From contig CAMBXO010000003.1 of assembly GCA_945871915.1 (NCBI GenBank), forward strand, positions 1 to 64,000: a DNA stretch of 64,000 nt. Reading direction: 5' to 3'. Positions 35,466 through 43,889 of the stretch are shown here, in pieces (the stretch's first letter is position 1; each line of letters opens with the position of its first letter). The stretch is from Singulisphaera sp. GP187 (GTDB lineage: Bacteria; Planctomycetota; Phycisphaerae; Phycisphaerales; SM1A02). The notes below the pieces were generated by a model. The model had not been told where the DNA came from. It saw nothing but the letters and a program-made list of their open reading frames with translations, and searched no databases. Position numbers and translations under genes: made by a program.

Positions 35466-36400
35466 GGATTCTTTCCAGCCTGACCACTCATCGGTTCCTT
35501 GGGCTGCGGAATGCCATTGGCATCGGTCGGTGAATCAAGATCGATCAAATGGAACGGTGCCCTGGACATGTCCGTGACAAATGTCGTACTTCCGGAAAGG
35601 CTGGCTTTCAGTGTGTCCAGCCACGCAAGGAAGATGGCTAGATCGGCCTCCTGCTTCATCTGTTCGTAATAGCGAGTGGCCTCGGTGTTGCCAACCGCTT
35701 CAATTTCGGCTGCCCATTGCTCAGCAAAATTGCGAATGGTGTCCGCTTGCGTTGCAGCCATGCTCTTGATCGCGTCGGCCTCTGCTCGCCCTCGGCTCTC
35801 CTCCAAGTTAGCCAGTGTCTCCTGCACGGCACCCATTCGATTCACGACGGCAATCGTGGTCTTGGGAGGCAAGACCACCTGACTCAAGCCGACTGTCGTG
35901 GCCTGCACTCCCTCCATCTGATTTCGATTCAGATCGGCAAGAATGGCTTGCTCCGCCGCTGGTAGACGGCTGCTGCCACCGATCAAGTCCGTAAACGCAA
36001 ACTGCCCAACCGCACCTCGAATGCTTGCATTGAGGCGAGTCTCGAGTTCTTTACTTGCGGCATCAATCGTTCCGTAAGCGGTAAAGAAACCCATGGCTGC
36101 GTCCGTTGTTCCATCGACTCGCCACAACAGAAATGCCCGTACCACCACCTGCTGACCATCCTTGGTCAGCACCGTTTCCAAATTGCTCTCGCTGAGTTGC
36201 AAGCGAGTGTCAAGCTTGGACACGCCGTCAATGAAGAATGGCGCTTTCAAGTGAAGCCCGGGGTCACGCACCACGCCAATGGGCTTTCCAAATCGCGTGG
36301 CCACAGCGATTTCGTGATAGTTCACGGTGTAGGTCGTATTAAAAAGCGTGAGCACCAAGAGAATGATGCCGCCAGTCACAATGGGAAGTGTTTTATTCAT
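35462..36400 (-). CDS. SPFH-domain membrane protein (HflC-like), third of three
   Basis: A 312-residue SPFH protein with the HflC layout: a short N-terminus, one membrane span (about 5-25, LPIVTGGIILLVLTLFNTTY), an SPFH domain (VNYHEIAVATRFGKPIGVV, then GLHLKAPFFIDGVSKLDTRL at about 48-68) and a C-terminal helical region rich in Glu/Ala/Arg (LEESRGRAEADAIKSMAATQ). Its ATG lies 18 nt after the stop of the SPFH fusion gene and its stop overlaps the next SPFH gene by 4 bp. It probably co-assembles with the other two SPFH proteins, as HflC does with HflK. Confidence 0.9.
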   Translation of the reverse strand: MNKTLPIVTGGIILLVLTLFNTTYTVNYHEIAVATRFGKPIGVVRDPGLHLKAPFFIDGVSKLDTRLQLSESNLETVLTKDGQQVVVRAFLLWRVDGTTDAAMGFFTAYGTIDAASKELETRLNASIRGAVGQFAFTDLIGGSSRLPAAEQAILADLNRNQMEGVQATTVGLSQVVLPPKTTIAVVNRMGAVQETLANLEESRGRAEADAIKSMAATQADTIRNFAEQWAAEIEAVGNTEATRYYEQMKQEADLAIFLAWLDTLKASLSGSTTFVTDMSRAPFHLIDLDSPTDANGIPQPKEPMSGQAGKNP

Positions 36401-36418
36401 TGCACATGTCTCCGAACA

Positions 36419-38578
36419 TCAAGGATTCTTCTTTTCAAGGTAATCGCCAAGATTCAATCCGCTATCCGCCTGTTGCATTTGAATGTCAAATCGCACCTTG
36501 GCTGGATCGACGCCAAGAACATATTTCTGCCGAACGCCTGAGAGCCCTTGCGACATCACCTCCATGATGCGTCGCTCCATAAACAGTTCCGGTGCCGCAT
36601 GAAACGCTCCGGCCTGACCCAAGACTTCGCTCGCTGTTCCACGGGCCACCAAGTGCTGCTCCCAACGGCGGGCACGAGCCTGACGAATCTGTGTTGCGAT
36701 CAGCCCCCTGCTTTCCAGAAGCAATTGCTCGACTCGCTGACGCTGCTGAACCGTCAACGGATCCAACTCGCCCTTCTCTCGCCTTAGCGTGCGCCAGGCA
36801 TCAATCGCAGACACGACCGGTTCGGCCATGCGGGAATCGCCGAGCAACTTGGCCATGCTGTCACCAACGCGTCGCTGCGCCTCTTCGCGATCCTTGCGAG
36901 CGTTCTGCACATCAATCGAAAACTCCTCGTACATCGGCGCCGCTTCGCCTGGTGGTCGAAGCAATGGAATCTGAATGCTGACCACCTCCACTCCCATGTC
37001 CTGCGCATCAAAGGTCTTTTGTAATCGCTCGCGAATCAGTGTGGCCAAGAGCGTTCCAGTGGGACTGAGCACTTGGTCAAGCGGCTGTGTGGAGAGCAAC
37101 TGACAGACTTCACGCCGTGCAAACTCGCGAAGAACCGCTTCACGCGTTTGCAGACCCACGCGACGAATGCGGGCATCGGAAGCAAAGTTGAGCCACGCCA
37201 GTAATCCATCCTCTCGGACGCGCCAGTTCAGAACCAAATCCGCTTCGACCAATGCAAAGCGATCTGAAATTCCCTGTAATTGTGATTCAACAGAAGCCGC
37301 CGCGGAAGTTGAGCCCGCCGCTGTGATCGGATCTGCACCGCCAGCCGCGCTCCCGGGACCAAAGTCATTGCGGATTTCTTCGGTGAGTCGCGGTGCAGCA
37401 ACAATGTAGGGTCGTCGCTCTTCATCACCCGCTGAATCGGTCCACAAATTGACCTTGTTCACCTTGGCTTTCATGGGGTAGAGCGGCAACGCACGAATCT
37501 GCGCAATGTCCACCACCTCGGCCGTCTCAAATGGCCACGGCAATTTCCATAAAATTTCCCCTTGATGGACGCGGCCAGAAATGCTGCCACCACGCAAGCG
37601 GACGGCTTGCTGCCCCGGCCCCACCACCACCAGACAACTGAGCAAGACCAAAGACACCACGCACAGCGCCGCCAGCCCACCCACACTTCGCAAGAGCAAC
37701 TTGTAGCCCCAACTTGAAGTAATATCGAATCCAAACTGGTAATTCACAGCCTCATTCATGCTGCGCACCAAATTGTCAGGCGCTGCAAGCAATCCAAGCA
37801 CTCGACTGTCAAACGCCGGGCGTGGCATTTCGCCAACGCGGCGAGGCCGATAGAGATTCAGAATCCAATTCAGAAGAATCTCTGCGGCAACGGCCATCTG
37901 AACAACCGCCAGCCCACGAGCCACCCATTCAATCGCTTCAGTGCGCTGGAATACATGAAAGACAATGCCGACGGCCGTGGCGAGCGCCATCAGTGCCACA
38001 CCCACCATCATGCCTGCACCACCACGCAAACTCTGCCATGCCGGCTGCTGCGACATACCCGCTACAAATCGTGCAAAGATGAATGCTGCAAGCGAAATCG
38101 CAAGGCACATGGCCAATTGCCACCCGAGTGAAGTTCCAACAGCGAACACCGGCCCCTCTGGTCCAGGATCCTGCATCGCCGCTAGTCGCGTCCAATTGAA
38201 ATATCCAAATCCGGCCAAGAGCGCCGCGACCAATAAGCTGCCCGATGGCACCAACCATTGATGCATCATGCGCAATCGCCGAGCCGCAGCATCTTGCTCA
38301 CCGGTACTTCGCTCAAAGATTGTGGCATCGCCTCTCGCGGTGATCAGATCCTCACGCTCCATCGACTCCAATCGCTCCAACCGATGCTGATGAAAGACCA
38401 CCGCCAACACGATCCAAACCGGCATGGTCGCTAAGGCAAAAAGCGAAGCCACTTCGAAGGCGACATCACCAGCCGACCTTCCATAAATCAGCAGCAACAG
38501 ACCCATGACCAGTTGCAAAAACAGGCCCAAGACTGAAACGCTGGAAGCTCTTTGATATGCGATGTGGTCTATTCTCAT
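36419..38578 (-). CDS. Polytopic membrane-SPFH fusion protein, first of three SPFH genes
   Basis: A 719-residue protein made of about seven membrane spans (roughly 13-32, 40-60, 100-120, 140-162, 175-195, 205-225, 292-312) followed by an SPFH/Band 7 domain (from VVVGPGQQAVRLRGG near 313, through the QGEILWKLPWPFETAEVVDI region to about 560). A helical Arg/Glu/Gln-rich tail ends the protein. Normal HflK/stomatin proteins have one span or a hairpin, so the multi-span N-terminal part is unusual. The ATG at 38578 is preferred over a GTG at 38614, because GC-TACTAT (minus strand, 38603-38608) looks like its promoter and overlaps the GTG. It is divergent from the second permease gene. Confidence 0.85.
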   Translation of the reverse strand: MRIDHIAYQRASSVSVLGLFLQLVMGLLLLIYGRSAGDVAFEVASLFALATMPVWIVLAVVFHQHRLERLESMEREDLITARGDATIFERSTGEQDAAARRLRMMHQWLVPSGSLLVAALLAGFGYFNWTRLAAMQDPGPEGPVFAVGTSLGWQLAMCLAISLAAFIFARFVAGMSQQPAWQSLRGGAGMMVGVALMALATAVGIVFHVFQRTEAIEWVARGLAVVQMAVAAEILLNWILNLYRPRRVGEMPRPAFDSRVLGLLAAPDNLVRSMNEAVNYQFGFDITSSWGYKLLLRSVGGLAALCVVSLVLLSCLVVVGPGQQAVRLRGGSISGRVHQGEILWKLPWPFETAEVVDIAQIRALPLYPMKAKVNKVNLWTDSAGDEERRPYIVAAPRLTEEIRNDFGPGSAAGGADPITAAGSTSAAASVESQLQGISDRFALVEADLVLNWRVREDGLLAWLNFASDARIRRVGLQTREAVLREFARREVCQLLSTQPLDQVLSPTGTLLATLIRERLQKTFDAQDMGVEVVSIQIPLLRPPGEAAPMYEEFSIDVQNARKDREEAQRRVGDSMAKLLGDSRMAEPVVSAIDAWRTLRREKGELDPLTVQQRQRVEQLLLESRGLIATQIRQARARRWEQHLVARGTASEVLGQAGAFHAAPELFMERRIMEVMSQGLSGVRQKYVLGVDPAKVRFDIQMQQADSGLNLGDYLEKKNP

Positions 38579-38721
38579 GCCATCAAGTCCGTCCGAGAGC
38601 CGATAGTAGCCCACCCGCCAACCATTGGGGGATCCAAGGACAACGATCAGCCAACAACTCGGTTCGGATCACCTAGCTACTCTGCGACAAGTGCGTCCAC
38701 GGCGCAACGGAGTCGATCCCC
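38579..38721. promoter_or_regulatory. Divergent promoter region of the SPFH/exporter module
   Basis: This 143-nt interval separates the SPFH operon from the divergent permease gene. It holds GC-TACTAT on the minus strand (38603-38608) and GC-TACTCT on the plus strand (38678-38683), so both halves of the module probably start transcription here and may share control. Confidence 0.45.
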
Positions 38722-39759
38722 ATGGCATGGTTAGAACAATTGTTTGCAGTTGCATGGAACACCTTTCAAGAGTGCATCCGCCAGCCGGTTGCGCTGGTGG
38801 GAGTCGTCATCGGAACACTTTTTATTATTGTTTCAAATCCGTTTTCCGCATTTACCATGCAGGACGACCAGCAGATGTATGTGGACATTGGCATGTCCAC
38901 CATCTTTACATGTGGAGCCATTCTTGCGGCGTTTCTAGCAACGGGCGTTGTGAATCAAGAGATTGAAAATAAAACCGTATTGACCGTTGTCAGTAAGCCG
39001 GTTCCTCGCCCCATCTTTGTTCTCGGAAAATACATCGGAGTCTCAGCGGCGATCGCATCGGTCACGCTGCTGCTGGCTTTCGTCTTTATGTTGGTGGAAT
39101 TGCACGGAACCATGCCAACGGTACGGACCCCTTGGCATCAACCCGTTCTGACCTTTGGATTCTCTGCCGTCCTGCTCACCTTGGCGGCAGGAACATGGGC
39201 GAACTACTTCTATGGATGGAGTTTTTCGGCAACCGTGATTGGCCTCGGTTCCGTGTTACTCATGCTGGCGTATGCCACATCGCTGGCATTCAAGCCAGAA
39301 TGGGAAACCGAGCAACTCTCCAACAGTTTCAAGCCAGAACTCTGGAAAGCAATCGGAATGCTGTTTCTTGCGGAGTCCGTGCTTGCTGCAATCGCGGTGG
39401 CCGCAAGTACGCGCCTTGGCCAAGTGCTCACCTTGGTGGTGGTCTTAGGGTTCTTTCTGGTTGGCCTGTTAAGCGACTGGCTCTTTGCGCGTCGCATTGA
39501 ACAACTTCACGAAATCATGAGCAAATTGCCGCCGGAACAAGTCCAGTGGTTTGATGCGCTGTCGATCGAGTTTGGATTCTTCCGAACCTTACAAGCAATC
39601 GTTCCAGACTTTCAGTTATTTTGGCTCGTGGACGCTGTCTCACAGAAAAAACCGATTGGATGGGACTACCTCGGGCTGGCTCTGCCCTATGGAATCGTTG
39701 TGATCCTAATGTCACTGGCCGTTGGAGTTTTTCTGTTTCAACGGCGCGAAGTTGGCTAG
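38722..39759 (+). CDS. ABC-2 type permease-like membrane protein
   Basis: A 345-residue protein with about six membrane spans (about 24-45, 60-80, 104-128, 150-168, 175-190, 215-235, 320-338). The segment VVNQEIENKTVLTVVSKPVPRPIF-VLGKY near 84-112 is the coupling-helix region of ABC-2 permeases, so it probably works with an ATPase, perhaps the one encoded at 32857-34035. It is divergent from the SPFH operon. It is convergent with the 39756-40325 gene; the two stop codons share the tetranucleotide CTAG. Confidence 0.83.
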   Translation: MAWLEQLFAVAWNTFQECIRQPVALVGVVIGTLFIIVSNPFSAFTMQDDQQMYVDIGMSTIFTCGAILAAFLATGVVNQEIENKTVLTVVSKPVPRPIFVLGKYIGVSAAIASVTLLLAFVFMLVELHGTMPTVRTPWHQPVLTFGFSAVLLTLAAGTWANYFYGWSFSATVIGLGSVLLMLAYATSLAFKPEWETEQLSNSFKPELWKAIGMLFLAESVLAAIAVAASTRLGQVLTLVVVLGFFLVGLLSDWLFARRIEQLHEIMSKLPPEQVQWFDALSIEFGFFRTLQAIVPDFQLFWLVDAVSQKKPIGWDYLGLALPYGIVVILMSLAVGVFLFQRREVG

Positions 39760-40325
39760 ACCGCTGGCTGGCTCCACTCCGCTGCAGCCTCGCGTCCTCG
39801 CCGCCCGAAGACAAAGAACGAAACGATCAGCGGCGGACCAAACCCAAATACGCTTCCGCAAGCCATCTGTGTCATCCACATGAATTTTTCGTAGCCAGCC
39901 GGCAGTTTCGCGGCCGTTCCACCCACCTTCGCGGCTTGCTCATCAATCGCTTTTTGCGAGATTTCGCGTAACTGATCCTCCACTTCGTCTCGATAGATCA
40001 CCAACTGAGAAATTCCAATGCTCTGCGAGATCAGGACAAGCGGAACCCACGCCTGCAAGAGTTGGATGCCCCCAACGCGATGTCGAATCAACTGGATCCC
40101 TGATGCAATGGGCACGGGGGCGAGCAGCGTTCCAACCGCAAGAAGTGCCCATCCAAAGGCCCCCTTGAAATGTGCTGGAAGGCTGGCTGGATCTGTGAAT
40201 CCCCCAACAACACCAAAGACCGCACCTCCGAAACCGATCACACCAAAGATGATGCCAAGAATCCCAATGACCAACGGCCATCGACGAGGTTCCGGCGCAA
40301 GAAATTCACTGTCAGAGTTCATCAA
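39756..40325 (-). CDS. Four-span membrane protein of unknown function
   Basis: A 189-residue protein with four hydrophobic spans (about 14-40, 50-75, 88-112, 145-170), the first rich in glycine (GILGIIFGVIGFGGAVFGVV). Between spans three and four is a short helical loop (RDEVEDQLREISQKAIDEQ). No family is recognised. It is the last gene of the operon that begins with the two ClpP-fold exported proteins (9 nt after the upstream stop), so it may be their membrane partner, taking the place of the membrane part of NfeD proteins; this is inference. Confidence 0.75.
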   Translation of the reverse strand: MMNSDSEFLAPEPRRWPLVIGILGIIFGVIGFGGAVFGVVGGFTDPASLPAHFKGAFGWALLAVGTLLAPVPIASGIQLIRHRVGGIQLLQAWVPLVLISQSIGISQLVIYRDEVEDQLREISQKAIDEQAAKVGGTAAKLPAGYEKFMWMTQMACGSVFGFGPPLIVSFFVFGRRGREAAAEWSQPAV

Positions 40326-40334
40326 AGTGCCTTG

Positions 40335-41507
40335 TCAACCGCGTTGACTCTTTTTCTCTTCTGCAATTTGTTTTTGCAGATCCTTGATCCATCGATCGAG
40401 CGCCTCACAGGCCACTTTGCTTTTGTTGGTGCCTTGCTCTTGAAAAGAGCGAAAGAGATCCTCAGACAATTCCTGCGCCTCACGCGGCATCAATGGCCCT
40501 CCGCCGCTGTACCCCATGGCGACCGGCAGAGCTTTTTTCCAAATGTCCTGCATCTGCTTGGCAAGTTGAATCTTTTTCGTAAGCCCCTTCGGTCCATCGC
40601 CTGCGAGCGCAAGATCCTGCTCAATACTGGTTCGCTGCTTGGTTGCATTGGCCAAAGTCTTTGCCCACGCTTCGCCAATCTTCTTTCCTTGGTCGTTCAC
40701 AACAAACGTGCCTGGAACCAACTGCATCTTCTCAAAGAGCTGCGTCTCATTATCCGCCGTGCCCGCCGAGTAGCCGCAATCAAGGGCCTGATCTGACGTC
40801 AATGTGAGATTGTCTTTCTCGTCAGAGAGCATTTTTTCGCCACTGGCATCTGGAAAGAATGCAACTTTGCCCGTACTCGGATCGCGCGTGTAACTGACCA
40901 CCAATGGCGAATACACCATGCAGCGAGCCACTTGCCCGTTTCGGCCGGCTCCCTCTGCAATCACTGCAATTCGATCAAGCCACGCATTCAAGGCCTCGCC
41001 TTCAAGGGACTTGTCGCCCGCATACGCGGTCGCCGAACCCATCGAACCCAAGTTCATAAAGTAAATCTCTCGGCAGTGCATCCCGGTGACTGCCGCGGCG
41101 GAAATTGCCTCTTCAATCCACGCGACTACTCGGTGCTTTTCGCGCGTACGGGTCAGCACTTCGCTAATCACATCCGTTTCTGTCAGCAAGCCACCACCGG
41201 AATTGATCCGAAGCACGATGATCTGACCTGGGCCAAATTTGTCAGCTTCGGCCTCCACCTTGGCAATTTCTGCTGCTCGCAAGCCAACACCCACCATGCC
41301 TGGTAACGGCAGTATGAACACTTGGCGTTGTGTGGTGGCCGCCTCGGTACCCGTCGCTGGCTTGTCTGCCGCCGCACCAGGTTTCTTATTTTGGTCAACA
41401 GACTTGGAAGCAGCTGGAGCAGTCGGCTTGGACGCAGGAACTTGCGCAACCGCCGCCGCCATACAGCAACCAACAGAAATCAATCCGACACGGAACACAC
41501 GAATCAT
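40335..41507 (-). CDS. Exported ClpP/SppA-fold serine peptidase-like protein
   Basis: A 390-residue exported protein with a signal peptide to about residue 22 (AVAQ), a low-complexity Lys/Ala/Pro linker to about 60, and a ClpP/crotonase-fold domain (about 62-240). The oxyanion strand is IVLRINSGGG (97-106); the region HRVVAWIEEAISAAAVTGMH (125-144) aligns with the nucleophile helix of SppA/NfeD proteases, making Ser136 the likely catalytic residue. The following MNLGSMGSATAY matches the usual GSxIG step. The C-terminal 130 residues are helical and unassigned. The ATG overlaps the upstream related gene (ATGA). Members of this fold cleave membrane proteins such as stomatins. Confidence 0.8.
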   Translation of the reverse strand: MIRVFRVGLISVGCCMAAAVAQVPASKPTAPAASKSVDQNKKPGAAADKPATGTEAATTQRQVFILPLPGMVGVGLRAAEIAKVEAEADKFGPGQIIVLRINSGGGLLTETDVISEVLTRTREKHRVVAWIEEAISAAAVTGMHCREIYFMNLGSMGSATAYAGDKSLEGEALNAWLDRIAVIAEGAGRNGQVARCMVYSPLVVSYTRDPSTGKVAFFPDASGEKMLSDEKDNLTLTSDQALDCGYSAGTADNETQLFEKMQLVPGTFVVNDQGKKIGEAWAKTLANATKQRTSIEQDLALAGDGPKGLTKKIQLAKQMQDIWKKALPVAMGYSGGGPLMPREAQELSEDLFRSFQEQGTNKSKVACEALDRWIKDLQKQIAEEKKSQRG

Positions 41508-42616
41508 GAACTGGATCCTTTCGCCTTGGATTTCTTAATCTGATCACGAACCTGCTTGATCATGCCGTCGACGGCGTCTCGGTTCATTTTGCCACCAGAT
41601 TGTTGTTTCCATCTGAATTCGACCGCCGGATACTTTGCCATGGCATCTCGAATCTGCTCAAGAGCCTTGGCTTGTTTGGGAAGACCCTTTGGATCGCTAT
41701 CACCTTTAAGTTGCTCGTACTGGCCCCATGCTTGCAGACTTGCGTCCATGGCTTTGCGCCAATTGGTGACATAGTCCCCAACCAATTTCTGGCCATCAAG
41801 CCCTTGCTTCACCAGCGAATCGTCCCACTCGCGATAGCCCATTTGAAACATAAGGTCTTCAATCGATTCGGCAGTGCCGCCGGAAAGACCAAGGTCTTCT
41901 GCAGTTCGAGCATCGATGTTGGCAACGCTTTCAGGACTTCCATCGATCACGATGGTCCCGGTGGTGTCAGGCAACCACGTAAGTTCACGACCCTTGAAGG
42001 AGACACTCAGCAGTTTCTCCGGCCTCATCATGGCGTCTCCAAGCACAGATGGATGCCCGCCCTCTTTGAGAAATCCGTTGGCAATGCTCATGATGGCTGC
42101 TTCGAATTTGCGTTGCACTTCGGGATCCGGGTGCTGCGTCATTTCGTTGATGCGTGCCAAACCGTAAAGACGAGCCTCTCCATCGGTGTACATGTTCGGC
42201 CATGCCATGGCAAAGAGCGTTGCGAACCCCACCGAGTCTTTCACCCACATCACTTGCGGAAATTCCGCGAGATCTTGCTTGAACAGCAGCAGAGTCTTGC
42301 GGGCATCTTCTCGATCGAATCGGCCCATCTCGTCACGCCCCACCATGTCTCGCTGCCAATTCTTTGTGCGATCGAAGCTCTCAAGTTTGAGCACCAAGAG
42401 ATCAGGCTTTTTAGCCTTGACATCTTGAACTAACTTTTCGTAGATCGACGAGTGAATGTCCGTTCCAATTTGCCCATGACCTCCAACGCCAAATGGAACG
42501 ACATAAATCTTGGGGGCCTTGGTTGGATCTTTTTGATCCGCCTGCAAGGGCGATGGCGGAGCGGAAACCGCCGGAAACGCGGCGACGATGGCTGCAAGAA
42601 GGGCGAGTGCACGCAT
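41504..42616 (-). CDS. Exported ClpP/SppA-fold protein, probably catalytically inactive
   Basis: A 370-residue protein with signal peptide (1-19, ALLAAIVAAFPAVSA). Residues about 36-160 follow the same plan as the adjacent ClpP-fold protein: strand KIYVVPFGVGG, strand DLLVLKLESF, then QVMWVKDSVGFATLFAMAW (121-139), where Gly130 occupies the position of the neighbour's putative nucleophile Ser136. The rest is helical with a basic, Lys/Ser-rich end. This suggests a tandem duplication with one degenerate copy. The start at 42616 is supported by TATACT 10 nt upstream; a much longer upstream reading has no signal peptide and runs into the CCA-enzyme gene. Confidence 0.75.
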   Translation of the reverse strand: MRALALLAAIVAAFPAVSAPPSPLQADQKDPTKAPKIYVVPFGVGGHGQIGTDIHSSIYEKLVQDVKAKKPDLLVLKLESFDRTKNWQRDMVGRDEMGRFDREDARKTLLLFKQDLAEFPQVMWVKDSVGFATLFAMAWPNMYTDGEARLYGLARINEMTQHPDPEVQRKFEAAIMSIANGFLKEGGHPSVLGDAMMRPEKLLSVSFKGRELTWLPDTTGTIVIDGSPESVANIDARTAEDLGLSGGTAESIEDLMFQMGYREWDDSLVKQGLDGQKLVGDYVTNWRKAMDASLQAWGQYEQLKGDSDPKGLPKQAKALEQIRDAMAKYPAVEFRWKQQSGGKMNRDAVDGMIKQVRDQIKKSKAKGSSS

Positions 42617-42626
42617 ATGAGGAAGG

Positions 42627-42632
42627 AGTATA
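42627..42632 (-). promoter_or_regulatory. -10-like element of the ClpP-fold operon
   Basis: On the minus strand TATACT, a near-consensus -10, ends 10 nt before the ATG at 42616. Confidence 0.5.
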
Positions 42633-42662
42633 CGGCTGCCCTCCCAGCTGATCGCCGAGAGA

Positions 42663-43889
42663 TCAAAGGTTTGTTGGATTGGCTCGTGCCAGAGCCTTGG
42701 CCTGTTCCAAAGTTGTAATTCGCCCCTCCAATTGGGCGTCATACACGCCATCAAGAATGCTGCGAAAGTGCGGGCCTGGACGCATTCCTATTTGCTGCAA
42801 TATGTCGCCATCAAGAAGCGGCGTCGGTGCCAGACCGGATGCCCGCAGTGGTGCAAGGTCGATCTCAATTCGGTCGGCGATCTGTGGGGACTCGCAGCGA
42901 AGCACCATCATGGCATCGGTAAACCCGTGGTCCGATGCAACTCGCTTTCGCTTGGCCACTCCGAGTTTGCTCCAGTCACCCATCAGGGTTTCCCTTGCAC
43001 GCAACGTTGCCGCCAGTTCGTCTCGTTCGTGATTGGAAAGCACCAACGCTTTTGTCCATTGGCGAACCCGCTCTTGCCACGGAAGGGCCATGCCACGATC
43101 AAGCAACCACGCTGCAAGTGCACAGGAAAACGATGCATCGGCTGGCAGTGAGGCCACGCGAGAGCCCACATTTGCACATGGAGGTTCCAAAAGAGTTGCG
43201 GAGGCAAGTCCCAGCGACTCAAGCAGGTGAACCGCTTTGGCTCTGGTTGCATGGGTCAGCATGCGTCGCACTTCATGACCAACGCGTTCACGACTCACCC
43301 CGCGAAGTTCGGGTGCATGTCGTGCGATGGCCTGCTCGGTCGCAGGATCGATGGTCATATGAAATCGAGCTGTAAAACGCACCGCGCGAAGAAGCCGAAG
43401 TCGATCTTCACTCAACCGCGCGTCGGGATCTCCAATCGCACGCAACACACGGGCCTTGAGATCCTTTTCTCCACCAAAGTGGTCGATGATCTTTCCGGTT
43501 GCCGGATGCTTGAATATCCCATTGATCGTAAAGTCTCGCCGGTTGGCATCCGCCACTTCATCGGTGGTAAATGAAACGTGCTCCGGGCGCCGACCGTCGA
43601 CATAGGCTCCCTCCTTGCGAAACGTGGATACCTCGATGGTTTGCCCACCCTGTCGAACCAGCATCACTCCAAAGTGTTCACCCACTCCGCGAGCGCCGGG
43701 AAAGAGTTCACGAATTTGGTCGGGTAACGCGCTGGTGGCCACATCGTAATCCAATGGAAGCTCGCCCAAAAGTTCGTCTCGTACACATCCACCCGCGAAG
43801 TACGCCACACATCCGGCAGCCTCGAGCTGATGCGCGATGGCCGCACCTGCCGCACGAGAGGGCGATTCGTTGGGAGAAACTTTACCCAT
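42663..43889 (-). CDS. CCA-adding tRNA nucleotidyltransferase / poly(A) polymerase family
   Basis: A 408-residue class II nucleotidyltransferase. The head motif is FAGGCVRDELLGELPLDYDV (about 30-49, GGxVRD plus DxD metal ligands), followed by RRDFTINGIF (about 115), DHFGGEKDLKARVLRAIGDP and the EDRLRLLRAVRFTARF helix near 160. These fit CCA-adding enzymes and bacterial poly(A) polymerases alike. Because neither tRNA in this window encodes CCA, the first role is likely for this genome. The ATG at 43889 overlaps plsC by 8 bp; a longer start at 43940 lies inside plsC and is less likely. Confidence 0.9.
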   Translation of the reverse strand: MGKVSPNESPSRAAGAAIAHQLEAAGCVAYFAGGCVRDELLGELPLDYDVATSALPDQIRELFPGARGVGEHFGVMLVRQGGQTIEVSTFRKEGAYVDGRRPEHVSFTTDEVADANRRDFTINGIFKHPATGKIIDHFGGEKDLKARVLRAIGDPDARLSEDRLRLLRAVRFTARFHMTIDPATEQAIARHAPELRGVSRERVGHEVRRMLTHATRAKAVHLLESLGLASATLLEPPCANVGSRVASLPADASFSCALAAWLLDRGMALPWQERVRQWTKALVLSNHERDELAATLRARETLMGDWSKLGVAKRKRVASDHGFTDAMMVLRCESPQIADRIEIDLAPLRASGLAPTPLLDGDILQQIGMRPGPHFRSILDGVYDAQLEGRITTLEQAKALARANPTNL

